Shown piece by piece: positions 34,019-42,247 of a stretch of 64,000 nucleotides of DNA. Origin of the DNA: Streptomyces radiopugnans (GTDB lineage: Bacteria > Actinomycetota > Actinomycetes > Streptomycetales > Streptomycetaceae). The stretch lies in NCBI RefSeq assembly GCF_900110735.1, contig NZ_FOET01000001.1, forward strand, positions 186,001 to 250,000, read 5' to 3'. The notes below the pieces were generated by a model. It searched no databases. It saw only the letters and a program-made list of their open reading frames with translations, and was not told the DNA's origin. Every line of letters begins with the position of its first letter. Position 1 is the first letter of the stretch. The translations under genes were made by a program, and so were the position numbers.

Positions 34019-35335
34019 TCAGCGCTCGCCGTCCACCGCGCCGGCGGACCCGGCACCGCGGTCCACCGGCGGAAGGGCGGCCAGCCGGGGCAGCAGCTGG
34101 GCCGTCAGGAGCGTGGACAGCGCCGAGGTGTCACCGCCACCGGCGCCGTCGGTGCGCACCACGACCGGCCGCGGCGCGCTGCCGGCCAGGGTCGCGCCGA
34201 CCTCCAGGCGGCGGCGGGCCAGTTCGTACTGGAGGACCGCCCGGTTGTCGCGGTACGCCTGGGCCAGCCGGCGCTGGGCGCGCGCCTCGTTCTCGGCGGC
34301 GATCAGACCGCTGCGCCCGCGGGTCTCGATCTCGAACCGCACCCGCTGCGCGTTGGTCTCCTGCTCCTCCAGGAGCTGGGCCACCTCCTCGCGCGCCCGG
34401 TTCAGGGCGGCCTTCACCTCGACGATGCGCGCGTCGCGCACCTTCTTCGCCCGCTCGATGTCCATCCGGAGGCTGTCGATGCGGCGCTTGCGGGTCAGGC
34501 CCCACTCCTGGTCGTACGCGGCGCGCTCCTTGGCGACCCGCTCCCGGGTGGCCAGGTGCTGCTGGTACTGGGCCGGGAGCTGCACGTCGGGGATGTTGCA
34601 GCCGGTGATGCGCACCCCGTAGCGGGAGAGCTGGCGGTTGAGCAGCTCCTGCATGTCGGCCACGTCCGAACCCCGCAGGTCGTAGGCCCGTTCGGTGCGC
34701 ATCCTGCGCGCCCGCTGCCGGATGGCGTCCTGCACCGCGCTGGAGAGCACCAGGTCGAAGTTGCCCGCGCCGATGGTCCGCACGAACAGCACCGCGTCGG
34801 TGATGCGGAACTTCAGGAAGAACTCGATCGACCGCAGCGGCACGTTCTCCTGGGTCGGGCAGGCCATCACCGGGGCCGAGTAGGGGATCTCGGTGGCGGT
34901 GTCCACCACGAACTCCACCCGCGACCACGGGTGCCACAGATAGTGGCGGCCGGGATCCAGGGTGCGGGTGACCGCGCCGTAGCGGGTCAGGACCCCGTTG
35001 GTGCCCTGCTCGATCTCCACGATCGAGGAGCGCCACCACCACAGCCCCCCTGCCAGCAGGGCGAGGACGCCCAGGACGTAGGAGAGCGCGGCCAGGGAGC
35101 CGCGGGCGGCGCCGGCCAGTCCCTCGGAGCCGCCCGCGCTCAGCAGTACGCCGGTCAGCAGTGCGAACACCCCGAACCACAGCGGCAGCAGCCACCACAG
35201 CCGGCGGCGGTGGCGGGGGATGATGACCGGGACCAGGGTGCCCGCCTCGCCGCCGCGCAGCAGCTGGGCGATCTCGCTCCAGGGGGCCACCGCCTCGGAG
35301 ATGACCGACCTGCGGGTGCTGGACACGGCGCTCAC
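34019..35335 (-). CDS. SPFH/Band 7 membrane protein, downstream paralogue
   Basis: This 438-residue protein has two N-terminal membrane segments (about 47-68 and 82-101) and an SPFH domain (about 105-290: IVEIEQGTNGVLTRYGAVTRTLDPGRHYLWHPWSRVEFV). An Arg/Glu-rich coiled coil (about 290-385) and a Gly/Ala-rich tail follow. Such proteins form oligomeric rings at the membrane, often controlling proteases. The GTG start overlaps the stop of the upstream SPFH gene (GTGA), which suggests a hetero-oligomer like HflK/HflC, although the pair is only distantly similar. It is last in the operon, before the bidirectional terminator. Confidence 0.88.
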   Translation of the reverse strand: MSAVSSTRRSVISEAVAPWSEIAQLLRGGEAGTLVPVIIPRHRRRLWWLLPLWFGVFALLTGVLLSAGGSEGLAGAARGSLAALSYVLGVLALLAGGLWWWRSSIVEIEQGTNGVLTRYGAVTRTLDPGRHYLWHPWSRVEFVVDTATEIPYSAPVMACPTQENVPLRSIEFFLKFRITDAVLFVRTIGAGNFDLVLSSAVQDAIRQRARRMRTERAYDLRGSDVADMQELLNRQLSRYGVRITGCNIPDVQLPAQYQQHLATRERVAKERAAYDQEWGLTRKRRIDSLRMDIERAKKVRDARIVEVKAALNRAREEVAQLLEEQETNAQRVRFEIETRGRSGLIAAENEARAQRRLAQAYRDNRAVLQYELARRRLEVGATLAGSAPRPVVVRTDGAGGGDTSALSTLLTAQLLPRLAALPPVDRGAGSAGAVDGER

Positions 35336-37095
35336 TGCGCGCCCTCCTCGGTGTCGTCGGACGATGCGGTCGCTCCGGGTGCTCCGGGGACTCCGGTCTC
35401 CCCGGGTGCTTCAGGCGCTTCGGGCGGTCCGGGCTCCCCGCCGGGCGCCGCGGGCTCGGCGGGGTCCGCGAGGTCCGCGGCCTCCACGCCCCCGGGAGCC
35501 GCGGTGCTTCCGGCCGGCACGGTCGGCCGCTCCTCCTCCAGCAGGGCGCGGATCTCCTCCTGGCGCCGTTCGATGCGCTCGGAGACCTCCCCCAGCCGGG
35601 CGCGGACGGCGGCCATGTCGGCCTCCGTGAACAGCTCCGTGCCGTGCTCGCCGATCATCTCCCGGGCCAGCCGCAGGAAGTCGACCCCGGCCGTTCCGTC
35701 GGACTCCTGCGCGCCGCCCACCCGCACCAGCTGCGGCAGGTGGTCCGCCACCTGCTCCAGGGTGTCGAGCATCTGCTGCCGGTAGCGGTACTCCAGGATC
35801 TCCGGTGCCTCGGCGGCGGTCACCGCGCGGATGTCCAGGGCCTGCGCCTCCAGCAGCGCGGCGTTGGCCTTCGCCTCCGACTCGGCCTGCACGTAGCGCT
35901 GCCGGGCCAGCGCCTGGGCCCGGTTGGTCTCCCGCTCCACGGCGGTGTCCATCTGGGCCTGGTACTGGGCGATCTCGGCCTGGATCGCGGAGAACGTCTC
36001 CTGGAGGGTGGCCAGTTCCTTGGTGAGGTCGCCCTCGTCCTGCTCCTTGCGGAGCTGGAGCGCGTACTCGTGGGTGTAGGCCTCCTTGGCGACCCGCACC
36101 ATCTCCGGGGCGGCCAGGTCCATGCGGTAGTTGCGGTCGGAGGGCTCGGCGTGCGTGATGTTGGCGTTGGTCAGCTCCACCGCCGGCTGGAACTGCTGGT
36201 TGAGCTGCTCCAGGAGCCGGCCGGTGTCCTCGCCGACCATGTCGTAGATGCCGGCGGCCTCCTGCTCGTAGATCAGGCTCCGGATGGTCTCGCTGACCGC
36301 GTTGCTCAGCTTCTCCTCGAAGCCGCGTACCGCGCCGAGGGTGTAGACGAACTCCACCGGGTCGTTGATCCGGAACTGGATGAACAGGTCGATCGACGCC
36401 TTCACCCCGCTGCGGGTGGGGGCCTCGCGCACCGGCGCGTTGAACGGGTACTCGCGGGTGGTGTTGAGGATGTACGACACCCGCTTCCACGGGTTCAGCA
36501 GGATCACCCGGCCGGGGCCGACCACCTGCTCCAGCTTCCCGAAGCGGGTGATCAGCGCCTGGCAGCCGTCCGGCACCATCACCATGCCCTGCCGCCACCA
36601 GACGAAGACCACCGCCGACACCGACAGCACCCAGTAGTGGATGCCGAAGAGGGGGTTGGTCAGCGCGCTGCCGCCCGCGGCGGACACCACGGAGGAGCCC
36701 ACCGCTCCCACCACCAGCAGCATGAGCACCGGGAGCATGCTCAGCAGGGAGCGTCCGCGCGGGAGCACCATCGGGCAGATGACGTGCACCGGCACGCCGT
36801 CCTCGCGCTGCTGCTCGCTGCGGTTGAGCGCCTCCCCGGCCTCCACCAGCGGAACGGTCCGCTGCGTCATCACGGTGGCGATGGAGCCGCCGCCCTGCTC
36901 CCGCGCGGCGGGGAAGTCGGCCGGGTCCATGCCGTCCTGCTGTGAGGGGCCGCCGCCTTCGGTGTTCCCGCCGCCTTCGCCGCCTCCGGTCCCGCCGCGC
37001 CGTCGCCGGCGCAGCTCCTCCTCGGCCACGGCCCGCGGATCAGCCCCCTGGGCCACCGTCTGTGCGATTCTGCGCATGTCCTGGGTTCGTGCCAC
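35332..37095 (-). CDS. SPFH/Band 7 membrane protein, upstream paralogue
   Basis: This 587-residue protein has a soluble charged N-terminus of about 125 residues (RRRRRGGTGGGEGGG and a Gln/Gly-rich stretch), then two membrane segments (about 138-160 and 172-190), an SPFH domain (MVMVPDGCQALITRFGKLEQVVGPGRVILLNPWKRVSY), a coiled coil with alanine-rich KANAALLEAQALDIRAV, and a Pro/Glu-rich tail. GTG 37095 is chosen because GAAGGGCAGAC precedes it; ATG 37077 is the alternative. It is coupled to the second SPFH gene by a GTGA overlap. A weak promoter (TTGTGA-17-GTACGG) may lie about 60 bp upstream. Confidence 0.87.
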   Translation of the reverse strand: MARTQDMRRIAQTVAQGADPRAVAEEELRRRRRGGTGGGEGGGNTEGGGPSQQDGMDPADFPAAREQGGGSIATVMTQRTVPLVEAGEALNRSEQQREDGVPVHVICPMVLPRGRSLLSMLPVLMLLVVGAVGSSVVSAAGGSALTNPLFGIHYWVLSVSAVVFVWWRQGMVMVPDGCQALITRFGKLEQVVGPGRVILLNPWKRVSYILNTTREYPFNAPVREAPTRSGVKASIDLFIQFRINDPVEFVYTLGAVRGFEEKLSNAVSETIRSLIYEQEAAGIYDMVGEDTGRLLEQLNQQFQPAVELTNANITHAEPSDRNYRMDLAAPEMVRVAKEAYTHEYALQLRKEQDEGDLTKELATLQETFSAIQAEIAQYQAQMDTAVERETNRAQALARQRYVQAESEAKANAALLEAQALDIRAVTAAEAPEILEYRYRQQMLDTLEQVADHLPQLVRVGGAQESDGTAGVDFLRLAREMIGEHGTELFTEADMAAVRARLGEVSERIERRQEEIRALLEEERPTVPAGSTAAPGGVEAADLADPAEPAAPGGEPGPPEAPEAPGETGVPGAPGATASSDDTEEGAQ

Positions 37096-37624
37096 GTCTG
37101 CCCTTCGCCGTCTCCGGTCGCGTTCGTCCCGTACGGGTGTTCCACCCCATCTCACAACACGCGGCCCGCCGCAGACGGACACGGGGCCCGATCGTGACCC
37201 GGACGGGACCTTCCGGGCCGCTCGTGGCGGCACCGGCCCGCCTTCGGGAACGAGGGCGGGGGCAGGGCGGAGACGGATCGGTGCCGCCACGTGGCCACCT
37301 TGCGGCGCGGTGGCCCGTGACGCGCCTACGGCACCGGCCTCACGGTGCGAGGGCGGTCGGCCTCAGCAGCGCGGCCGGGCCCAGGACCACGGGGAGCGCG
37401 TACCACCACCGGCGCAGGCGCCCGTCCTCCACGAGCCCCCCCGGGCCGGCAGCGCGCAGGCGCCGGTGACCGGCAGCGCAGGCCCCGCGGTGATGCCGGA
37501 GTGGGCGGCGGCGTCCGGCTCCCACGGGTTTGGCGGTCCCGGCCGTGTACGCCAGCAGGACGAGAGGGCCGCTGCACGCGTGGTCGAGCCCCTGCCGGGC
37601 GCAGATGGCCACCCCCGCACCCCT
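37096..37624. other. Region without a convincing gene
   Basis: This 529-bp stretch lies between the SPFH operon and the sugar island. Several overlapping open frames exist, but none has a ribosome site, a balanced amino-acid content or a recognisable motif. A minus-strand frame at 37340-37630 ends with a hydrophobic stretch (RRWWYALPVVLGPAALL) and could be the remnant of a membrane protein. The SPFH promoter should be at its left end. Confidence 0.45.
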
Positions 37625-37685
37625 GGACACGGGCGAGGACGCGGGGCAGCGACCGCCTGCCCCGCGTCCTCGCCCACCCGTGTCC
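37625..37685 (-). terminator. Terminator of the sugar island
   Basis: A long inverted repeat: the arm 37625-37649 pairs with 37657-37685 across a short loop, with one 3-nt bulge. It starts 8 bp after the DegT aminotransferase stop on the minus strand. Confidence 0.8.
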
Positions 37686-37693
37686 GCCGGCCG

Positions 37694-38860
37694 TCACCAC
37701 CCGGCCTTGACGGTCTTCGCGATGTGTGCCCGGTCCTCGTCCGACACCCACCAGCCGACCGGCAGGGCGATCTGGCGCTCGGCGACGGCGTCGAGTCCCG
37801 GCAGCAGCGCCTGGGAGCCGCGGGTCGCGGTGTAAGTGTCGTTGCGGTGGTGCACCTCGCTGGTGGCGATGCGAGCCTCGGCCAAGCGCCGTGCGAAGGC
37901 GTCGCGGCCGTCCACCTTGACCGAGTAGTACCAGAACGACGGGTCGCGGTCGCCGGCGCGCTCCGTCAGCTCCAGGCCGTCCACATCGGACAGTTCGGTG
38001 TCGTAGAACGCCGCGTTCTCCCTGTGCCTGGCGAGGAGGTCGTCGACGATCTCCAGGTTGGCCAGTCCGATGGCCGCGTTGATGTCGTTCATGTTGAACT
38101 TGAAACCGTACTCCGGAATGTCGTTCTTGAACCGGGCTGCCCCGCCGTCGCGGTCGATGCCGTACCAGCGCAGCAGTCGCGCCCGTGCCAGCAGTTCGTC
38201 GTCGGGCAGCACGATCAGACCGCCGTCCCCGGAGGTCAGGTGCTTGACCGCCTGGAAGCTGTAAACCGCGATGTTTCCGTGCCCGCCGAGAGCCACACCT
38301 CGGTAGGTGGCGCCCCACGCGTCGGCGCAGTCCTCCACGACCCGGGGGCGTACGCCGTGGACGCGTTCCGCCTGGTCGAGCACACGGCGCAGCCGGTCCA
38401 GGTCGACGGGGTAGCCACCCCAGTGCACCAGGACGATCGCCCGGGTCGACGGAGTGATCTTCCGGGCCAGGTCGTCCAGGTCCATGTTGAGGGTGGCGGG
38501 ATCGGTGTCCACCCAGCGGATGCGCATCCCGTTGGCCAGGATCGGCCAGTTGGTCGCGGTGCAGGTCAGCGCCGTCGCCAGGACCTCGCCGTCCCGCCCG
38601 GCCTCCGTCGCCACCAGGTGCAGGGCCAGGTGCAGTCCCGACGTGGCGCTGTTCACGGTCAGGACCCGGGGGTTGTCCAGCCGTTCGGCCAGGGCGCTCT
38701 CGAACGCGTCGACCTTCGCGCCCTGCCCGATGTACCCGCTGTCCAGGACGTCACCCACCAGGGCTGCCGCCTTGTCGGACATCGCCACCTTGAAGAGGGG
38801 GATCATGCCTCCCACCCCCCCGACTCCCTGCGGGTGCGGCGGAGCCTCACTTGTAGTCAC
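37694..38860 (-). CDS. DegT/DnrJ/EryC1/StrS sugar aminotransferase
   Basis: This 388-residue PLP enzyme adds an amino group to a keto-sugar nucleotide. Features: VNSATSGLHLALHL near the PLP-phosphate site, VVEDCADAWGATY with the pyridine-nitrogen Asp, and the PLP lysine in YSFQAVKHLTSGDGG. The downstream LRWYGIDRD resembles 4-aminotransferases of the perosamine/DesI type, but position specificity is a guess. The GTG at 38860 overlaps the NTF2-like gene by 14 bp. ATG 38806 (MIPLFKVAMS) is where most family members begin and may be the true start. It is last in the rmlA-to-degT unit, followed by a terminator. Confidence 0.92.
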   Translation of the reverse strand: MTTSEAPPHPQGVGGVGGMIPLFKVAMSDKAAALVGDVLDSGYIGQGAKVDAFESALAERLDNPRVLTVNSATSGLHLALHLVATEAGRDGEVLATALTCTATNWPILANGMRIRWVDTDPATLNMDLDDLARKITPSTRAIVLVHWGGYPVDLDRLRRVLDQAERVHGVRPRVVEDCADAWGATYRGVALGGHGNIAVYSFQAVKHLTSGDGGLIVLPDDELLARARLLRWYGIDRDGGAARFKNDIPEYGFKFNMNDINAAIGLANLEIVDDLLARHRENAAFYDTELSDVDGLELTERAGDRDPSFWYYSVKVDGRDAFARRLAEARIATSEVHHRNDTYTATRGSQALLPGLDAVAERQIALPVGWWVSDEDRAHIAKTVKAGW

Positions 38861-39299
38861 CGTCCGTCTCGACGAAACGGTTGCGCACGAGCCACGTGCC
38901 GTCGACGCGGACGAGCTCGTCGTCGCAGAGGGTGTGGTGGCGGAAGTGCACTTCGCCGCTCAGCAGGGTTCGGTTCGGGGTCACGTAGACCATGACGTAG
39001 CTCTGCGCGCGGACGGTGTCGTCACCGAGCCGCTCCACGGTCAGCTGCCCCATCCAGTGCCGCAGGACGAGCCCCTCGTGCAGGCCGGTCTGCCTCTCGA
39101 TCGCTTTGACCAGCATGTCCCGGCCGACCAGGGGGTCGGGCATGTCCGCCGCCTGGAACACGCCGTCCGGGGTGAAGGTCCGGGCCCACTGCTCGCCGTC
39201 CCCGCGGTCGAGGATCTTGAGCTGAAGGGCGTAGAACTGCTGGATCTCCAGGTACAGGTCGCTCGGGACGAGCGTGGTGGCGAGGTCGTGCGAGTTCAT
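38847..39299 (-). CDS. NTF2/SnoaL-like small protein
   Basis: This 150-residue alpha+beta cone-fold protein is similar in layout to SnoaL-like polyketide cyclases and ring-hydroxylase small subunits: FYALQLKILDRGDGEQWARTFTPDGVFQA, then GLVLRHWMGQLTVERL, and a final beta strand VDGTWLVRNRFVE. Candidate acid/base residues are the His pairs in VLRHWMG and EVHFRHHTL. The ATG at 39299 follows CCAGGAGAGACG. It lies inside a glycosylation island, so it may process the aglycone or a sugar intermediate. The exact reaction cannot be read. Confidence 0.75.
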   Translation of the reverse strand: MNSHDLATTLVPSDLYLEIQQFYALQLKILDRGDGEQWARTFTPDGVFQAADMPDPLVGRDMLVKAIERQTGLHEGLVLRHWMGQLTVERLGDDTVRAQSYVMVYVTPNRTLLSGEVHFRHHTLCDDELVRVDGTWLVRNRFVETDGDYK

Positions 39300-39332
39300 C
39301 GTCTCTCCTGGTTGTCGGTGTCTGAGCAGTGG

Positions 39333-40508
39333 TCATTTCGCCGCGGCGCGGAGGTGGCCGAGGATCGTGTCGGCCGCGCGCTGGGCACCGCCGGCCTTTC
39401 GCATGTGCTCGCGCATGTCGTCCAGGTTGGTCCGTATGACGGGGTCGGAGGCGACCGCCAGAACAGCCTCCCGGAGGGATTCGGGGGTGACCTCCTCGGG
39501 ACGCAGCACCTGGCCCAGGCGCAGCTCGCCGGTCCGCGCGGCGATCATCTCGGAGTCGCCGTTGTGCGGTACGGAGACGAGGGGCACCCCGGCGTACAGG
39601 GCGTTCATGGTGTTGCCGGCGCCGCCGTGGCATACGAACGCGCCCGCGTGCTCCAGCACGGCCTGGAGGGTCAGCCAGGTGTGGATCTCGGCGTTGGGCG
39701 GCAGTTCGCCCACCGCATCCAGGTCCACCCCGGGGCCCGCCGCGATGACCACGTGCCACGGCAGCCCCTCGAACGCCTTGGCGCACATGGCGAAGAACTC
39801 GGGCTGGGTGTTGAAGGTCGTGCCCAGGGAGATCAGGACGACGGGCTTGTCGTTGGACGGCCTCCAGGTGCCCTGCAGGTCGCTCCGCCGCAGCGTGATC
39901 CCGGCGAACGTGTACCGGTCCTCGGGAAAGGACTCGCCCTCGGACTGGAACTCGCGCGGCATGAAGGAGATGTTGTGCGCGGCGTCCGCCATCAACTCGT
40001 CCAGCGGGACGTCCCGCAGCCCGTGCGCGTCGGCGAACGCGCGCAGCTCACGCGTCAGCTCGCCGAACATCCCCTCGGCGGCCTCCTGGGCGTCGGAGAA
40101 GTACTGGCGGGAAATGAGGACGGGGTAGAGCTGGATACCCGGCACGCCGAGCTTGCGTGCCATCACCCGGCCGAGGAACTGCATGGAGATGTCGTAGACC
40201 AGGCAGTCCGGCGCGTCGTCGCCGAAGTACTCCTCGAGCACCGGTGCGGTGGCGGCCGCCTCCCGGACCGCGCCCAGCAGCACCCGCGCCAGCCAGTCCT
40301 CCGCGCCGGTCGGGGCAATGGTCCGAGGGTCGATGACCGAGGTGTACGGGATGACGTCCGCGCCCGTCGAGGCGATCCGCTCGGCGAAGTCCCCGGCGGC
40401 CAGGTAGCTGACCCGGTGGCCGCGCTCGACCAGCTCCTCCACGACGCCCAGCGTCGGGGTGATGTGGCCCGCCGCGGGGATGTTCAGGAAGGCGATGTGT
40501 CTCTTCAC
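39333..40508 (-). CDS. MGT-family glycosyltransferase
   Basis: This 391-residue GT-B fold glycosyltransferase of family GT1 has N-terminal HIAFLNIPAAGHITPTLGVVEELVERGH and a C-terminal nucleotide-sugar site IHTWLTLQAVLEHAGAFVCHGGAGNTMNALYAGVPLVSVP. That is the layout of macrolide-inactivating MGT/OleD-like and macrolide-decorating enzymes. GTG 40508 follows GGAGCTGGAACCAC at good spacing; the longer frame lacks support. It lies downstream of rmlC in one transcription unit. It could transfer the deoxysugar made by the neighbours to a small lipophilic acceptor, for biosynthesis or drug inactivation. Confidence 0.92.
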   Translation of the reverse strand: MKRHIAFLNIPAAGHITPTLGVVEELVERGHRVSYLAAGDFAERIASTGADVIPYTSVIDPRTIAPTGAEDWLARVLLGAVREAAATAPVLEEYFGDDAPDCLVYDISMQFLGRVMARKLGVPGIQLYPVLISRQYFSDAQEAAEGMFGELTRELRAFADAHGLRDVPLDELMADAAHNISFMPREFQSEGESFPEDRYTFAGITLRRSDLQGTWRPSNDKPVVLISLGTTFNTQPEFFAMCAKAFEGLPWHVVIAAGPGVDLDAVGELPPNAEIHTWLTLQAVLEHAGAFVCHGGAGNTMNALYAGVPLVSVPHNGDSEMIAARTGELRLGQVLRPEEVTPESLREAVLAVASDPVIRTNLDDMREHMRKAGGAQRAADTILGHLRAAAK

Positions 40509-40557
40509 GTGGTTCCAGCTCCTGGAGTCGTCGGCTTGCTCGGGGATACCGGCCGCG

Positions 40558-41160
40558 TCATGCGCGCGGCCCTGACAGGGCCTCGGCACGGAGGTCCGCG
40601 TAGGAGGGCAGTACGCCCAGGGCTTCCGTCTGCGCCAGCGTCGGTGCGGTCCGGTCCTTGTCGGACAGGACGATGTCGTCCATGGCGGGCCACGGCAGGG
40701 CGAGGCGCGGGTCGAGCGGGTCGATCGATATCGCCTTCCCCGGGGTGTAGACGCGGTCGCACATGTAGGCGACCACCGCCGTCTCGCTGACCGCCGCGAA
40801 CCCGTGCCCGAACCCCGCGGGGATGTACACGGCGCGCCGCCGGACGTCGTCCAGCGGGATCGCGACGGACGCGCCGTACGTCGGGGAGCCGACCCGGACG
40901 TCCACCACCATGTCGACGATCGACCCGCTCACACAGGTGACGTACTTCGCCTCTCCCGGCGGGGCGGCGGTCAGGTGGATCCCGCGGATCGTGCCGCGCC
41001 GCGAGACCGAGCAGTTGACCTGCGCCACTTCCATGAGGCGCCCGGTCGCCGCGTGCAGCCGCTCGCCGACGAACAGCTCCACGAACGCCCCGCGCGCGTC
41101 GCCGTGCACCTTCGTCTCCACGAGGTGGACACCGTCCAGGCCGAGCTCTTCGAAGATCAT
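40558..41160 (-). CDS. rmlC: dTDP-4-keto-6-deoxyhexose 3,5-epimerase (RmlC-like)
   Basis: This 200-residue cupin converts dTDP-4-keto-6-deoxy-D-glucose to the L-lyxo form. The catalytic-histidine segment is GTIRGIHLTAAPPGEAKYVTC. The ending RLALPWP..DDIVLSDKD is family-typical. The GIHL-PPG variant, rather than GLHYQ, is the form found in antibiotic deoxysugar clusters. The ATG at 41160 follows GAAGGGAACCCG. It sits 13 bp after rmlA and 49 bp before the glycosyltransferase gene, in one operon. Confidence 0.93.
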   Translation of the reverse strand: MIFEELGLDGVHLVETKVHGDARGAFVELFVGERLHAATGRLMEVAQVNCSVSRRGTIRGIHLTAAPPGEAKYVTCVSGSIVDMVVDVRVGSPTYGASVAIPLDDVRRRAVYIPAGFGHGFAAVSETAVVAYMCDRVYTPGKAISIDPLDPRLALPWPAMDDIVLSDKDRTAPTLAQTEALGVLPSYADLRAEALSGPRA

Positions 41161-41173
41161 CGGGTTCCCTTCC

Positions 41174-42094
41174 TCAGCCGACGGCGCCGACACCGGCGCC
41201 GGCCGGGACCTTGTTCTGGATCTCCACTCCCGCGGCGTCCGGCAGTCCCACCAGGTACTCGCCGTAACCGCTGGGCATGAGCGGCTTCGCCAGCTCGCGG
41301 AGCCGGTCGCTGTCTATGAACCCGCGGCGCCAGGCCACCTCCTCGACGCAGCCGATCTTCTGGCCCTGCCGCTCCTCGACCACCCGCACGAACTCCGACG
41401 CCTGGACCAGTGAGGCGAACGTCCCGGTGTCGAGCCACACGGTGCCCCGGTCGAGCACGGTGACGTTGAGTTCGCCCCTGCGCAGATACGCCTGGTTCAC
41501 CTCGGTTATCTCCAGTTCGCCGCGCAGGCTGGGCCGCAGTGAACGGGCGATGTCGACGGCCCGGTTGTCGTAGAAATAGAGACCGGGCACCACGTACCGC
41601 GATTTCGGGTGCGCGGGTTTTTCCTCGATGGAGCGGACCCGCCCTTCGAGATCGAAGTCCAGAACACCGAAGTCGCTCGGATTGGCCACCGGGTAGGCGA
41701 AAATGTGCCCGCCGTCCGGAGAGGTGTGGGTCTTCAACTGATCGCCGAGGCCGACCCCGTGGAAGATGTTGTCGCCGAGGATCAGCGCCACCGGCTCGTC
41801 CGCGATGAAGTCCTCGCCGATCAGAAGCGCCTGGGCGATGCCTCCGGGTACGGGCTGGGTCGCGTACCTGATGCTCAGGCCCAGGTGCGAGCCGTCGCCC
41901 AGCAGCCGCTCGAAGGACATCCGGTCGGACGGCGTCGTGACGACGAGGATGTCCCGTATACCCGCCAGCATCAGGGTGGACAGCGGGTAGTAGATCATCG
42001 GTTTGTCGAAGACCGGCATGAGCTGCTTCGACATGGCTTGGGTGATCGGCCACAGGCGGGAGCCGGTTCCGCCGGCCAGAATTATGCCTCGCAT
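41174..42094 (-). CDS. rmlA: Glucose-1-phosphate thymidylyltransferase
   Basis: This 306-residue enzyme makes dTDP-glucose from glucose-1-phosphate and dTTP. It begins [18 protein letters not shown] with the nucleotide-binding loop and has [22 protein letters not shown] and the sugar-binding [20 protein letters not shown]. The length is slightly above the usual 290. It is the first gene of the rmlA-rmlC-MGT-NTF2-degT unit. The ATG at 42094 has no strong ribosome site (CTTCCGAAGC). Confidence 0.96.
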   Translation of the reverse strand: MRGIILAGGTGSRLWPITQAMSKQLMPVFDKPMIYYPLSTLMLAGIRDILVVTTPSDRMSFERLLGDGSHLGLSIRYATQPVPGGIAQALLIGEDFIADEPVALILGDNIFHGVGLGDQLKTHTSPDGGHIFAYPVANPSDFGVLDFDLEGRVRSIEEKPAHPKSRYVVPGLYFYDNRAVDIARSLRPSLRGELEITEVNQAYLRRGELNVTVLDRGTVWLDTGTFASLVQASEFVRVVEERQGQKIGCVEEVAWRRGFIDSDRLRELAKPLMPSGYGEYLVGLPDAAGVEIQNKVPAGAGVGAVG

Positions 42095-42131
42095 GCTTCG
42101 GAAGCTAGTGAAGCCGCCTATAGGGGCTGTC

Positions 42132-42141
42132 GAGGCCGGGT
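42132..42141 (-). promoter_or_regulatory. Element ACCCGGCCTC upstream of rmlA
   Basis: On the minus strand ACCCGGCCTCGACAGCCCC lies 38 bp before the rmlA start. The same 10-mer in a similar context precedes rmlB. It may be part of a shared promoter or operator of the island. Confidence 0.4.
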
Positions 42142-42188
42142 GGGCCCGGGCCGCGTCGTCCCGGGGGCGCGGGGGCGGGCAGCCGGAA

Positions 42189-42229
42189 CCGCGCAGGCCC
42201 GCCCGGAAGAACCGGACGGGCCTGCGCGG
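42189..42229 (-). terminator. Terminator of the rmlB-MDR-exporter unit
   Basis: An 18-bp stem with one mismatch (42189-42206 with 42212-42229) and a 5-nt loop lies 19 bp after the exporter stop. It separates two transcription units of the sugar island. Confidence 0.8.
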
Positions 42230-42247
42230 CGGCCTGGAGGAGGACCG

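Noticed and set aside
37340..37630. 96-residue minus-strand frame in the gap before the sugar island
   Set aside because: It has no ribosome site, an Arg/Gly-rich start and only a short hydrophobic end. At best it is a gene remnant, so it is mentioned only in the gap entry.
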